Origin: Corynebacterium kutscheri
GTDB taxonomy: Bacteria; Actinomycetota; Actinomycetes; Mycobacteriales; Mycobacteriaceae
Length of the DNA stretch: 64,000 bases
NCBI RefSeq assembly: GCF_000980835.1
Contig: NZ_CP011312.1
Coordinates: 496,001-560,000 of the forward strand
Reading direction: 5' to 3'
A program made the translations under genes and the position numbers. Positions 49,198 through 59,062 of the stretch are shown here, piece by piece. Each line of letters opens with the position of its first letter. Positions within the stretch are counted from its first letter, which is position 1. A model generated the notes under the pieces. The model saw only the letters and a list, made by a program, of their open reading frames with translations, had not been told where the DNA came from and searched no databases.

Positions 49198-49639
49198 ATT
49201 TGGCTAGCCGATGGGCAAATTCTTTAACTCGGGTATGAATATCATCGCGAATAAGTCGCATAGCTTCTAGGCCTTCGATACCGCGGAGAAAAGGATCGTC
49301 GGTAATCCAGCGTTCAACCGTGCCCGGGACATTAAGCTCTAGTAGAGCATCGGCGCCGATTAAGACGATGTGGTTGCTAATACCTAACAGTTGTGGGTCA
49401 ACCCCTTTGGGATGCCCTTCGCTCATATCAGCACCTATTTCGGCAAGTGCTTGTACTGCGAGCGGATTAAGAGATTCAGAGGGAGTAGTTCCAGCTGAGT
49501 ACACCTCAATGTTGGGGCATTCTAATAAGAAGAGTGCTTTGGCTATCTGAGATTTACCACCATTTCCAGCATCAATAAAGTACACTTTCTTTTTCTTTGC
49601 CGCGCGATCATTAATCAGTTTGGCCACATTTACTGACAT
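49196..49639 (-). CDS. LMW-phosphatase/ArsC-like protein lacking the catalytic Cys
   Basis: 147 aa from ATG 49639, chosen for AAGGAGT just upstream. The P-loop reads FIDAGNGGKSQIAK where the actinobacterial arsenate reductase (ArsC1) family has CxGNGGKSQ: Asp23 stands at the nucleophilic Cys. GTVERWITDDP ... LEAMRLIRDDI matches the mycothiol-linked ArsC1 group. So it is likely an inactive homologue or binding protein, not a working reductase or phosphatase. Confidence 0.75.
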   Translation of the reverse strand: MSVNVAKLINDRAAKKKKVYFIDAGNGGKSQIAKALFLLECPNIEVYSAGTTPSESLNPLAVQALAEIGADMSEGHPKGVDPQLLGISNHIVLIGADALLELNVPGTVERWITDDPFLRGIEGLEAMRLIRDDIHTRVKEFAHRLAK

Positions 49640-49733
49640 GAGTACTCCTTGATGATGGGTAGTTATAAAAAATATTAGGCTACTTTTTAGCACAGCGGAG
49701 CGAAATAGGTGTTCAGATGGTTAGAAAAGCACC

Positions 49734-49751
49734 TGTTCGCTACAGGCGTAC
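49734..49751 (+). promoter_or_regulatory. ClgR box before clpC
   Basis: TGTTCGCTACAGGCGTAC fits the ClgR consensus WNNWCGCYNANRGCGWWS except one position. It is 138 nt upstream of clpC; ClgR activates clpC and clpP genes in C. glutamicum. Confidence 0.65.
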
Positions 49752-49813
49752 AGCAAGAAAAAGTATCTGTGAACTGCTGTTATTTACTAGATTTGGGTGT
49801 GGTGGTTAAAAAA

Positions 49814-49844
49814 GGGAAACGTTTTGTCCGGTAATGGCGTTAGA
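49814..49844 (+). promoter_or_regulatory. SigH-type promoter before clpC
   Basis: GGGAAAC then 17 nt then CGTTAGA, close to the SigH consensus GGAA-N18-20-GTT and 45 nt upstream of the start. Fits SigH control of clpC in relatives. Found by eye only. Confidence 0.45.
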
Positions 49845-49888
49845 GTTGGTGACATTAGCAAACTAGTGAAGAATTTTTAGGAGACACC

Positions 49889-52516
49889 ATGTTCGAGCGG
49901 TTTACCGATCGTGCTCGTCGCGTTATTGTGTTGGCGCAGGAAGAAGCACGTTCCCTGAACCATAATTATATTGGCACTGAACATATTCTTTTGGGGTTGA
50001 TCCATGAGGGTGAAGGTGTAGCGGCGAAGGCTTTGGAATCCATGGGCATCTCTTTGGAATCTGTGCGCCAAGAAGTGGAAGAGATTATTGGCCGTGGTGC
50101 CGAGCCACCAGTTGGGCATATTTCTTTTACCCCACGAGCAAAGAAGGTTCTTGAGCTTTCCTTGCGTGAAGGCCTGCAAATGGGGCATAAGTACATTGGT
50201 ACCGAGTTCTTGCTGCTGGGTCTTATTCGTGAAGGCGAGGGCGTGGCCGCGCAGGTATTAGTGAAATTAGGTGCTGATCTTCCGCGGGTTCGTCAACAAG
50301 TTATCCAATTGCTCTCTGGTTATGAGGGGGGACAGGATAACCCAGAGATTACCGAGAATGATTCGGTTGGTGCTACCTCTGCTGCCCGTGGTGGCCGAGG
50401 CGGGGTAGGTGAGCGCTCTAATTCCTTAGTTTTAGATCAGTTTGGCCGTAACCTTACCCAGGCGGCCAAAGAAGGCAAGCTCGATCCAGTAGTTGGTCGT
50501 GAGCAGGAAATCGAACGCATTATGCAGGTGCTTTCTCGCCGAACTAAGAATAACCCAGTTCTTATTGGTGAACCTGGTGTTGGTAAAACTGCGGTGGTAG
50601 AAGGTTTAGCGCTTGATATTGTCAATGGCAAAGTGCCAGAAACTTTGAAAGATAAACAGCTTTATTCTTTGGACTTAGGTTCTTTGGTGGCTGGCTCACG
50701 CTATCGTGGTGATTTTGAGGAACGCCTAAAGAAGGTGCTCAAGGAGATTAACCAACGTGGCGATATTATTTTATTTATCGACGAAATCCACACTTTAGTA
50801 GGAGCTGGCGCTGCAGAAGGCGCTATTGATGCTGCAAGCTTGTTAAAGCCGAAATTAGCGCGCGGCGAATTACAGACCATTGGTGCTACTACTTTGGACG
50901 AATATCGCAAGCACATCGAAAAAGATGCTGCGTTGGAGCGTCGTTTCCAGCCGGTGCAAGTGCCGGAGCCTTCGGTAGATTTGACTATTCAAATCCTTAA
51001 AGGTTTACGTGACCGCTACGAAGCGCACCATCGCGTATCCATTACCGATGGTGCCTTGGCTGCTGCTGCCCAACTTTCGGATCGCTATATCAATGATCGT
51101 TTCCTACCTGATAAGGCCGTAGACTTGATTGACGAAGCGGGCGCACGGATGCGTATTAAGCGCATGACTGCTCCTTCTTCAATTCGTGAGATTGATGATC
51201 GCATCGCTAAGGTTCGCCGCGAGAAGGAAGCTGCTATTGATGCTCAAGACTTCGAGAAAGCTGCCGGTCTGCGTGACAAGGAACGTAAATTAGGCGAGGA
51301 ACGTGCGGAGAAGGAAAAGCAGTGGCGTTCTGGTGATCTAGAAGAGATTGCTGAGGTAGGCGAGGAGCAGATTGCTGAGGTCTTGGGAAATTGGACGGGC
51401 ATTCCAGTGTTCAAGCTTACCGAGGAAGAGTCTTCACGCCTTTTGCGCATGGAAGAAGAGCTGCATAAGCGGATCATTGGCCAAGAAGAAGCCGTCAAGA
51501 GTGTCTCTAAGGCTATTCGACGCACTCGCGCCGGGCTGAAAGACCCTCGTCGTCCATCTGGCTCCTTTATCTTTGCTGGCCCATCTGGTGTGGGTAAAAC
51601 TGAGCTTTCTAAAGCTTTGGCACAATTCCTCTTCGGTGAGGATGATGCGCTTATTCAGATTGACATGGGTGAATTCCATGATCGGTTTACCGCGTCGCGG
51701 CTTTTTGGTGCTCCTCCAGGATATGTCGGTTATGAAGAAGGCGGCCAGCTCACAGAGAAGGTTCGTCGTAAGCCATTCTCGGTAGTGCTTTTTGATGAAA
51801 TCGAAAAGGCACACAAAGAGATCTATAACACTTTGCTTCAGGTGTTAGAAGATGGTCGACTTACTGATGGTCAGGGTCGTGTGGTGGACTTTAAGAACAC
51901 CGTGCTTATCTTCACCTCAAACTTAGGTACCCAAGATATTTCTAAAGCCGTAGGAATGGGCTTTAGTGCGGTGGGTGAAACTGATGAGGCCGGTCAGTAT
52001 GAGCGGATGAAGAACAAGGTCAACGATGAGCTCAAGAAGCACTTTAGACCAGAGTTTTTAAACCGTATTGATGACATTGTGGTCTTCCACCAGTTAACTC
52101 AGCCGCAGATTGTGCAGATGGTTGATCTGCTCATTAACCGTGTGGCTCAGGCAATGGCACAAAAAGATATGGATATTGAACTCACCGAGCAGGCTAAGAA
52201 TCTTTTGGCCAAGCGTGGTTTCGATCCAGTTCTGGGTGCTCGTCCACTTCGTCGTACCATTCAGCGTGAAATTGAGGATGTTTTGTCTGAGAAGATTCTC
52301 TTTGGTGAATTAGGTGCTGGCGAGATTGTTACCGTTGATGTTGATGGTTGGGATGGTCAATCAAAGGATACTGATCAGGCTTCCTTTACGTTTACTCCAC
52401 GATCAAAACCTTTCCCCGAAGAAGAAGATGCTGAGGTTATTGAGGCACAACAGGCGGTTATTGATGCAGCCGAAGTTGTCGTACCAGAAGCACTCGATGT
52501 CGATGGTTTAGAGTAA
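49889..52516 (+). CDS. clpC: ATP-dependent Clp protease ATPase subunit ClpC
   Basis: 875 aa. Two Clp-N repeats ([20 protein letters not shown]), first AAA+ [11 protein letters not shown] middle domain (about 420-460), second AAA+ GPSGVGKT and the ClpP-docking loop region near 740. Unfolds substrates for ClpP1P2. Upstream ClgR and SigH-type sites suggest control by envelope, heat and disulfide stress. Confidence 0.96.
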   Translation: MFERFTDRARRVIVLAQEEARSLNHNYIGTEHILLGLIHEGEGVAAKALESMGISLESVRQEVEEIIGRGAEPPVGHISFTPRAKKVLELSLREGLQMGHKYIGTEFLLLGLIREGEGVAAQVLVKLGADLPRVRQQVIQLLSGYEGGQDNPEITENDSVGATSAARGGRGGVGERSNSLVLDQFGRNLTQAAKEGKLDPVVGREQEIERIMQVLSRRTKNNPVLIGEPGVGKTAVVEGLALDIVNGKVPETLKDKQLYSLDLGSLVAGSRYRGDFEERLKKVLKEINQRGDIILFIDEIHTLVGAGAAEGAIDAASLLKPKLARGELQTIGATTLDEYRKHIEKDAALERRFQPVQVPEPSVDLTIQILKGLRDRYEAHHRVSITDGALAAAAQLSDRYINDRFLPDKAVDLIDEAGARMRIKRMTAPSSIREIDDRIAKVRREKEAAIDAQDFEKAAGLRDKERKLGEERAEKEKQWRSGDLEEIAEVGEEQIAEVLGNWTGIPVFKLTEEESSRLLRMEEELHKRIIGQEEAVKSVSKAIRRTRAGLKDPRRPSGSFIFAGPSGVGKTELSKALAQFLFGEDDALIQIDMGEFHDRFTASRLFGAPPGYVGYEEGGQLTEKVRRKPFSVVLFDEIEKAHKEIYNTLLQVLEDGRLTDGQGRVVDFKNTVLIFTSNLGTQDISKAVGMGFSAVGETDEAGQYERMKNKVNDELKKHFRPEFLNRIDDIVVFHQLTQPQIVQMVDLLINRVAQAMAQKDMDIELTEQAKNLLAKRGFDPVLGARPLRRTIQREIEDVLSEKILFGELGAGEIVTVDVDGWDGQSKDTDQASFTFTPRSKPFPEEEDAEVIEAQQAVIDAAEVVVPEALDVDGLE

Positions 52517-52529
52517 TCAATAATCAAAT

Positions 52530-52564
52530 ATGGCTGTCACCTAAAAAATATGGGTGGCAGCCAT
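52530..52564 (+). terminator. clpC terminator
   Basis: ATGGCTG ... CAGCCAT with inner CACC/GGTG pairing over a long A-rich loop, then TTTTTA, 13 nt past the stop. Confidence 0.75.
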
Positions 52565-52686
52565 TTTTATGAGAGTCTGTGGTTGTTAAAGTTGAGGTGT
52601 ATTTCAGACAGGATTAGCATAAGGCTGGCTAACGGAAAATGAGTTAGTGAGTTGTCTCCGACGTTACAAAAGAAATTAGTTTTATA

Positions 52687-52857
52687 GTGCTAAATTTTAG
52701 GAAAAGAAAGAAAATTGGCAAGAATACTTGGCTAAATTTTTCTAAGTCTGGTGCCTCCGCCAGTACAAAGATTGGTCCAGTAACAATTAATTCTCGTGGT
52801 GGAATTTGGGTTAAGCTACCGGGTGGTTTTACTTATCGCGGGAAGTGGAAGAAGTAG
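52687..52857 (+). CDS. DUF4236-type small protein
   Basis: 56 aa, too short for most ORF filters. The core NFSKSGASASTKIGPVTINS followed by KLPGGFTYRGKWKK matches DUF4236 (pattern LNxSKSGxSxS..G...VxV...PGTGLSY). GTG 52687 is the only standard start after an in-frame stop at 52648; the ribosome site is weak. Its last 29 nt overlap the 3' end of mutY on the other strand. Function unknown. Confidence 0.65.
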   Translation: MLNFRKRKKIGKNTWLNFSKSGASASTKIGPVTINSRGGIWVKLPGGFTYRGKWKK

Positions 52858-53719
52858 GCAAAGAGAAAATATCACCATCGTTTTCGCAGAGTCCGTCTGC
52901 TAATAAGCTAAATAAGCAGCGCGAAAGTTGTTGTTGATCTGGCCAGATAAGATCAATATCAGCACGACGAGCGTGGCGATTTTTGCGTAGTACAGCCATG
53001 ATTTTACCGCGTACTTGTCGGTCGGTTCCGGTAAATTTTTGTACCCTTTGTTTTGCTTGGGCAAGTTCTAATTCATCTGGCTGCGGGCATCCATTGAGTT
53101 GCCATGCGCATAAGTCACTGACTGGGCATAGCTGGCAAGCTGGGGTAGGGGTGCATACTAGTGCGCCAAGCTCCATTAATGCCGCACTAAATTCTGGTGC
53201 ACCCTCGATTGGTAAAATTGACTCTACCTCAGTTAACTCTTTGCGTCGGGGAGTCCCTTGGAGATAAGTTGCTTGAATAAGTCGTTTATAAACTCGACGC
53301 ACATTAGTATCAACTACTGGTACTCGCTGGCCATAGTAAAACGCTGCTACTGCTCGGGCAGTGTAATCACCAATTCCAGGTAGTGCCAATAATTCTGCTA
53401 GATCAGAAGGCACTACACCACCATGCTTATCGACGATCATCTGTGCGCATTCTTGTAGCCGTAGCGCACGGCGTGGGTAGCCTAGTGTATCCCACGCAAT
53501 AAGTAAATCAGCGGTATCAGCATGAGCAAGATCTGCTGGGGTAGGCCAGCGATCCATCCACTCGCACCATTTAGGCTCAACCCGGGCAACTGGAGTTTGT
53601 TGGCTCATAATCTCACTGAGTAAAATACCCCACGCTGAGGTCGCGGGATCTCGCCAGGCAAGTGGGCGGGCATGTACGTGGTACCAACTACGTAGCCGGC
53701 AGTGAAGTTCGGGAAGCAT
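52829..53719 (-). CDS. mutY: A/G-specific adenine glycosylase MutY
   Basis: Removes adenine opposite 8-oxoguanine. 296 aa. Catalytic Glu in LLSEIMSQQTPVARV and Asp in VVDTNVRRVYKRL; HhH GIGDYTARAVAAF. The iron-sulfur loop reads C-TPTPA-C-QL-C-PVSDL-C, that is C-X5-C-X2-C-X5-C, one residue short of the usual X6-X2-X5. No C-terminal MutT-like domain of normal length. Confidence 0.92.
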   Translation of the reverse strand: MLPELHCRLRSWYHVHARPLAWRDPATSAWGILLSEIMSQQTPVARVEPKWCEWMDRWPTPADLAHADTADLLIAWDTLGYPRRALRLQECAQMIVDKHGGVVPSDLAELLALPGIGDYTARAVAAFYYGQRVPVVDTNVRRVYKRLIQATYLQGTPRRKELTEVESILPIEGAPEFSAALMELGALVCTPTPACQLCPVSDLCAWQLNGCPQPDELELAQAKQRVQKFTGTDRQVRGKIMAVLRKNRHARRADIDLIWPDQQQLSRCLFSLLADGLCENDGDIFSLPTSSTSRDK

Positions 53720-53784
53720 CGTTGGGTTAGTGTAATCCTTAGTAGCTTTTCCAAGCTAACCAAAAAGAAGGCAGAATAGAGATT

Positions 53785-54384
53785 ATGAGAGATCCACAAG
53801 CTGTTTGGGCTTCCCTATTAGAAGGAAATGCACGCTTTGTCGCCGGGACACCGCACCGACCCAACCAAGATCAAGCTCGACGATTAGAACTTACTGGCGG
53901 ACAATCACCACGAATGGCCGTTTTTACTTGTGGTGATTCTCGTGTTCCAGTTGAGATCCTTTTCGATGTCGGTCTTGGCGATGTCTTTGTTGTACGCACC
54001 GCTGGTGAGGTCATTGACTCAGGTGTACTAGCCTCCTTGGAATTTGCCATCGTTGGCCTAGGTGTTGAGGTTGTGGTGGTCCTTGGACATGAATCCTGCG
54101 GCGCAGTTAAAGCAGCGTTATCAGTTATTGAAGGTGGCGAGGTACCTGGTGGACATCAGCGCACTTTGGTTGAACAGATCACACCATCTATTTTGGAAGC
54201 ACGAAGTGATGGCAAAACATCTATGGCAGATTTTGAGCGTCACCATGCTGAAGAAACCGTGCGTCGAATTATTGATACTTCACCAGTGATTGCAAAAGCA
54301 GTAGAAAAAGGCGACACCAGATTGATTGCTGCTAGATATCGGCTTTCCGATGGTGCTGTAGAAGAGCTGGAAGTCTTTTCCTAA
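53785..54384 (+). CDS. Beta-carbonic anhydrase
   Basis: Hydrates CO2. 199 aa. Zinc ligands in FTCGDSRVP and VLGHESCGAV (Cys, Asp/Arg dyad, His, Cys). Beside mutY and divergent from it, the order known from corynebacteria and mycobacteria. Supplies bicarbonate to carboxylases. Confidence 0.92.
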   Translation: MRDPQAVWASLLEGNARFVAGTPHRPNQDQARRLELTGGQSPRMAVFTCGDSRVPVEILFDVGLGDVFVVRTAGEVIDSGVLASLEFAIVGLGVEVVVVLGHESCGAVKAALSVIEGGEVPGGHQRTLVEQITPSILEARSDGKTSMADFERHHAEETVRRIIDTSPVIAKAVEKGDTRLIAARYRLSDGAVEELEVFS

Positions 54385-54455
54385 TATCGACATAAGTCCA
54401 AGACACACCGTAGCTAAGCACATCATTATGGTAGATATGCCTTTAGCATGAAGGC

Positions 54456-55145
54456 GTGGAACGTCGAAACTATTCTCAGCAACCTGTTCAGCTACCACCC
54501 GAGGTGTATTATCGTCGCCGTCGTGCGGCTGCCGGCGTTATCATAGTGCTTGTGGCAGCACTTTTTATTTGGCTTGCTGTTGCCTTGGGTGGAAATAGCA
54601 CCGAGACTGAAACAACTGCCGAAACCTCTAGTGCTTTGACAAGCTCATCAAGTACTGCAACTGCTAGTACCGAAGCTACGTCCGAGCCTTCGACAACATC
54701 TACTATTACTTCGGTTGAACCTAATACGGAAGCAGTAGCAGCCGATGCTAAGCGCACATGCACTTTACAAGATCTAAAGATTGAAGCAACTACCGATCAG
54801 CCGAATTATTCTGCTGATATTATGCCGCGCTTTTATATGACCGTATCTAATCCTACTGCCGCGGATTGCGAAATAGATATGACTCAGGCGATCCCTCGCT
54901 TTGAAGTATATGATTTGCGCACTAATCAACGTATTTGGGCAGATATTGACTGTAACCCAGCTGTTGCTCAAGGCACACAAACACTTGGTTCTGGTGAAAA
55001 GCGCTATTACGAAGCAGTATGGTCACGTACCAGTAGTTCTGAAGGTGGTTGTAGTACTCGCCAAACAGTAGCTTCTGGTAGCTATTATCTACACACGGTT
55101 ATTGGCGATAATGCTTCGCTTGCTACTCCTTTCAACCTGGCTTAG
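54456..55145 (+). CDS. Membrane-anchored extracytoplasmic protein
   Basis: 229 aa, GTG start. Basic head (about 1-25), TM 26-46, Ser/Thr-rich linker to about 95, then a C-terminal domain with Cys residues that could form disulfides outside the membrane (VSNPTAADCEIDM, IDCNPAVAQ, GGCSTRQTVASGSY). Not recognised by name; unlikely to be an enzyme. Convergent with radA. Confidence 0.65.
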   Translation: MERRNYSQQPVQLPPEVYYRRRRAAAGVIIVLVAALFIWLAVALGGNSTETETTAETSSALTSSSSTATASTEATSEPSTTSTITSVEPNTEAVAADAKRTCTLQDLKIEATTDQPNYSADIMPRFYMTVSNPTAADCEIDMTQAIPRFEVYDLRTNQRIWADIDCNPAVAQGTQTLGSGEKRYYEAVWSRTSSSEGGCSTRQTVASGSYYLHTVIGDNASLATPFNLA

Positions 55146-55151
55146 TTTTTA

Positions 55152-56513
55152 TTAACGTAATTGGGCGAGTGCCTCAGTAATATCACGCACCTGGATAATT
55201 TCAATATTGTTAATGTTTTCATTATTAACCGGAACAATTGCTCTGGTGTAACCTAATCGTGCCGCTTCTTGTAGCCGACGGGCTAAATTAGGTACGCGTC
55301 GGATTTCACCTGCTAGTCCAACTTCGCCAACAACGACGGTTTGTGCCGGCAATGGTTTTTTGCTCATTGCTGAAGCGGTAGCGAGCGCTACTGCGAGATC
55401 TGTTGCCGGTTCGCCTATTTTCATGCCACCAACGGTTGCTACATAAACTTCAGTATTATGGGTGCGTTTGCCGGCGCGTGCACTGAGTACTGCAAGCACC
55501 ATTGGTACTCGGGTGGAATCCAGGCCAGTAACTGCGCGTCGGGGATTTTTTGCTTCGGTAGGCACCACTAAGGCTTGTACTTCGGCAAGCAGTGGGCGAA
55601 CCCCGTCCATAGCAACAGTGACTGCAGTTCCATCCGGGGTGGTGTCACGGTGGGAAAGAAAAAGACCAGATGGATCCGGAACCTCTTTAATGCCGTTGGA
55701 ACGCTGTTCAAAACAACCTACTTCATCAGTAGCGCCGAAGCGGTTTTTAATACTGCGTAACATGCGCAAACTAGAGTGGCGGTCGCCTTCAAAGTGCAAC
55801 ACTACATCCACAAGGTGTTCAAGCACTCGCGGTCCGGCAACATTGCCATCCTTGGTTACATGGCCAACTAATAATACTGGGATATTACTTGTTTTAGCTA
55901 GTGAAGTTAGTGCTGCGGTTACTGCACGCGATTGGGCGACACCACCTGCAACGCCTTCTACGCCGGGGGCATGTATGGTTTGTACTGAATCAACAATAAG
56001 CAAGCTAGGTTTTAATTGTTCAACATGGCCAAAAAGAATATCCAGATTGCTTTCTGCTGCTAAATATAAAGTGTTTTGTAGTGCACCGGTGCGCTGGGCG
56101 CGCATGCGTACCTGTCCGGCAGATTCTTCAGCAGTGATATATAAGGCGATGCGTTGTTTATTATTGGTAGTCTGTTGTGCCCAGCGACTTGCTACCTCCA
56201 ATAGGAGAGTGGATTTTCCTACCCCAGGTTCGCCGGCAAGTAGTACCACTGATCCTGCGACAATGCCACTGCCAAGAACTCGGTCTAATTCGCTAATCCC
56301 GGTTGGTATATACGTTGCATCAGCTGCGTTGATCGTGGTGATCGGCTGAGCTGGCGAATGTGGGGTAAGTGTCGTAGTAGTCGGTGAAATAGTACTAGTA
56401 GTAGATTCTTCTAGTGTTCCCCATGAGCCGCAGTCAGGGCAGCGTCCGAGCCATTTTGCCGAGGAGTATCCGCAGTCGGAACACAGGTACATACTCTTAG
56501 GTTTTTTGGCCAT
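55152..56513 (-). CDS. radA: DNA repair ATPase RadA
   Basis: 453 aa. C4 zinc finger CSDCGYSSAKWLGRCPDC, RecA core with Walker A GEPGVGKST, KNRFG motif and a Lon-protease-like C-terminal domain. Helps branch migration in recombination. The radA-lpqE-carD order is that of M. tuberculosis, with a surface protein gene inserted here. Confidence 0.95.
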   Translation of the reverse strand: MAKKPKSMYLCSDCGYSSAKWLGRCPDCGSWGTLEESTTSTISPTTTTLTPHSPAQPITTINAADATYIPTGISELDRVLGSGIVAGSVVLLAGEPGVGKSTLLLEVASRWAQQTTNNKQRIALYITAEESAGQVRMRAQRTGALQNTLYLAAESNLDILFGHVEQLKPSLLIVDSVQTIHAPGVEGVAGGVAQSRAVTAALTSLAKTSNIPVLLVGHVTKDGNVAGPRVLEHLVDVVLHFEGDRHSSLRMLRSIKNRFGATDEVGCFEQRSNGIKEVPDPSGLFLSHRDTTPDGTAVTVAMDGVRPLLAEVQALVVPTEAKNPRRAVTGLDSTRVPMVLAVLSARAGKRTHNTEVYVATVGGMKIGEPATDLAVALATASAMSKKPLPAQTVVVGEVGLAGEIRRVPNLARRLQEAARLGYTRAIVPVNNENINNIEIIQVRDITEALAQLR

Positions 56514-56757
56514 GTGTCCAAGAGTACAACATGGATAAAATGCAGGTATGATGCTTAGTTAGGGGTAAGCAAGTGAATGCTAACTATTAAACCGAATTGT
56601 GATCTGAAGCATAGATAGATTATTATCTGCTAATGACCTGGGTTTGTGCTTAGGGAAATTTTTAGTATTCTTAAGCTTTAATAAGGTATTTTTCCTAATT
56701 TTCCCTTGGGAAAAGTGCCTATTTATCTGGGTGAAAATGCGAAGGAGTGGCTGGGCG

Positions 56758-58137
56758 GTGAAAAGAGCAAAGAGGAGTGCTCGGGTAGCTGTGGCGGCAA
56801 TGATCGTTGGTGTTGCTACGATCTACACTCCTTTGGTGGCCGCTACTGTTTCGCACGGTGATTTTCAGACTGATATGACGGAAGTGGCTGAGAGTAACCA
56901 ACGTCTTGGTGGTTTTGGGGCAGCCCACCTGGCAGTAAATTCAGTACCGATCACCGATGGTAGTGAAGTGTTGGCGGGCTCTATTTTTGCAATTACTTTA
57001 CCTTGGTCTCTCGATGGTGCTCCTAGTGCTGGCGATTATATGACCTATCAGTTACCGCCAGAGTTCTCACCAACGAGTTTAATAACTTTTGATGTTATTC
57101 CTCCTGGGGATCTGCAAGCCATTGGCGTTGGAACCATTACAACTGCTGGGTTATTAACTCTTGAATTTAATGATTATGCTCAGGATTCTGATGCTTATTT
57201 AAGTGGAAACTTATCTTTATTTATTCCGCTTCGGCATCATAACGTTAATAATGTTGATGAAATTCAGCTAAATATGGGTGGTCAAATTTTTAATCTCACC
57301 GTGCGAGCTCAAGAAGCGTCGTTTAATGGTGATATTAAAATTGCTGCGCAGCAAGATATGCGAACTATTAACTGGCGTATTGTTATGCCAATGACAAATG
57401 AGCCTTTAGAAGAAATAGAGCTTAACTTTGTTCTAGATGGTTCTTACTTTGATCCTAATTACGCGCAGTTAGTACTTGATAAGGACGCTGAAATCGTTGA
57501 GATTGACCGCGATACGATGCGTTTGAAATTGGTTCAGGTAACCGGTAGTAAAGTACTTAATATTCTCAGTGTGATTAATGATTATGGACGCGATGGCACT
57601 GCAACCATGCAGGTCTCTTCTCCTGTTGATAGTAGGCTTAGCGGTACTGGAAAAATAAATTTTACTGCAGCAAGTAACACAACGGATAATTCATATACCA
57701 CTTATTATCAACCGGAGATTGCTCCAGGGTTAGTAAACAATTCGCCTTCTGGTGATAATCCGGGTACTCCTGCCGGTAACAATGCAGTTGGAAACGTTGT
57801 TGTTCATCCGCAACCTACCGTAGAAACATCCGTGGGTTCTACAACAACTTTGGAACCGGTAGCGGGGGCAAATAGCCGCACTATGTCTGAGTCGCAGTCA
57901 AATAGTGATGCCACCTCAGTGCGGGTAGGTGAGACTGAGCAAAATAATTCGGCTCAAACAAGCCAAGTTCTGCAACCTTATGGGCAAGAAATGATTAGCA
58001 GTGATAAACCACGCGAAATGGATATTATCTCAGCCGATGAATTTAAGCATTCGTTGGGGATAAACGACATTATCCTTCATGGTGTGGCATTAATTGTGAT
58101 CGCCAGCGGTGCATTTGTGCTAAGGCGATTGAGGTAA
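56758..58137 (+). CDS. Secreted adhesin-like surface protein with C-terminal TM
   Basis: 459 aa from GTG 56758 (AAGGAG at 56742-56747); the frame is open from 56644 but the upstream part is not signal-like. Signal peptide (about 1-29), then beta-rich domains (GDYMTYQLPPEFSP, VLAGSIFAITLPWS) of Ig-like adhesin type, a Ser/Thr/Asn-rich stretch, and a C-terminal TM ending RRLR. There is no LPxTG, so it is probably held by the TM, not by sortase. Single gene between radA and lpqE. Confidence 0.65.
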   Translation: MKRAKRSARVAVAAMIVGVATIYTPLVAATVSHGDFQTDMTEVAESNQRLGGFGAAHLAVNSVPITDGSEVLAGSIFAITLPWSLDGAPSAGDYMTYQLPPEFSPTSLITFDVIPPGDLQAIGVGTITTAGLLTLEFNDYAQDSDAYLSGNLSLFIPLRHHNVNNVDEIQLNMGGQIFNLTVRAQEASFNGDIKIAAQQDMRTINWRIVMPMTNEPLEEIELNFVLDGSYFDPNYAQLVLDKDAEIVEIDRDTMRLKLVQVTGSKVLNILSVINDYGRDGTATMQVSSPVDSRLSGTGKINFTAASNTTDNSYTTYYQPEIAPGLVNNSPSGDNPGTPAGNNAVGNVVVHPQPTVETSVGSTTTLEPVAGANSRTMSESQSNSDATSVRVGETEQNNSAQTSQVLQPYGQEMISSDKPREMDIISADEFKHSLGINDIILHGVALIVIASGAFVLRRLR

Positions 58138-58172
58138 AAATAACTTGGCTACCAAGCTAACTAAGCAAAAAA

Positions 58173-58217
58173 TAACTAATGGGTCTTCCCTAAAAAATAG
58201 GGAAGGCCCATTAGTTA
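58173..58217. terminator. Bidirectional terminator
   Basis: TAACTAATGGG (58173-58183) pairs with CCCATTAGTTA (58207-58217), with a further CTTCCCTA/TAGGGAAG stem around an A-rich loop. It serves the adhesin-like gene and the minus-strand lipoprotein. Confidence 0.9.
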
Positions 58218-58221
58218 ATGA

Positions 58222-58800
58222 TTAGTGTTGTGCGCCAGTACCGCTGCCGGTATCGCGAACATTGTGTCCGGATACTGGCACTGGTTCAGAAACTGTTGCG
58301 CTCAGTGAGATCTCGCCATCGTCGAAAGTAAAGACAACTTCTTGGTTGCCACCATAGGCAAAGCCTGGATTATTAAAGCTGCTGGCAACATGGGTGATGC
58401 AGATGTTTTCTGGTTCGGTGAGTAGGTCAAGCTCGGAACGAATATCAGAGACCAGGGAGCAATCTGGTGCAATCGTGGTATCGCCTTCAAAGGATACGCG
58501 AGTACCGCCAACGGTAACTGAACGCAACACGTGGGCGGTAGCCTGTGGGTCTTGGTTAATAGCGGTGAATTTTAGTCCGGCTTCGCCTTCGGAAGTTAGA
58601 TGGATAGTGACATCACGAACTGCGATAGCGTTGTTTGCAGTTTCTCCCTCAACACCATCTACAGCAGCGACCTGGCTTGAGGTTTGAGTGATCTGCCCAG
58701 CAGAGCAGGCAGTCAGAGCTAAAGCACAGACTGCTGTTAGAGAAAACAATGCGCCACGACGCACGGTAGACTTTAAAGGCTTCACGGGTTTGTCCTCCAT
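58222..58800 (-). CDS. LpqE-like lipoprotein
   Basis: 192 aa. Signal peptide with lipobox LTAC (Cys32); a beta-sandwich-like domain follows. The place between radA and carD equals that of LpqE (Rv3584). Function unknown; carries no recognised ligand site. Divergent from carD, 262 nt apart. Confidence 0.75.
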   Translation of the reverse strand: MEDKPVKPLKSTVRRGALFSLTAVCALALTACSAGQITQTSSQVAAVDGVEGETANNAIAVRDVTIHLTSEGEAGLKFTAINQDPQATAHVLRSVTVGGTRVSFEGDTTIAPDCSLVSDIRSELDLLTEPENICITHVASSFNNPGFAYGGNQEVVFTFDDGEISLSATVSEPVPVSGHNVRDTGSGTGAQH

Positions 58801-59062
58801 GGGGTGAGACCAGCACTAAAGATGATTGGAATCTTTTAGTAGATCTGTTAAGAAAGGCAATTTTCTTCCTTCACCTTAGCCCTTTGCATAGACGCATTCC
58901 TATTTATAAGGGAATATTTTTGCCAAATGGGGTGCAACTTTAGGATGGTGTTGGGTACCAAAGGTGAGGGGTTTTATTTGCTTGCTTAGTTCCCGGCAAT
59001 GATTGTGTTGGTTTTTCGTGCTAGAATGCTACGAGTTTGGCAACTTTGTGATTGGAGCATTA
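58801..59062. other. Divergent lipoprotein/carD upstream region
   Basis: About 260 nt, AT-rich, with no ORF of note and no clear operator. Expected to carry the promoters of both neighbours. Confidence 0.4.

Noticed and set aside
56644..56757. Extended start of the adhesin-like gene
   Set aside because: Residues before GTG 56758 are not a usual signal peptide and the AAGGAG fits GTG 56758.
59003..59062. Longer CarD N-terminus
   Set aside because: CarD starts at MEFKVGD; upstream residues are not conserved and no ribosome site is seen.
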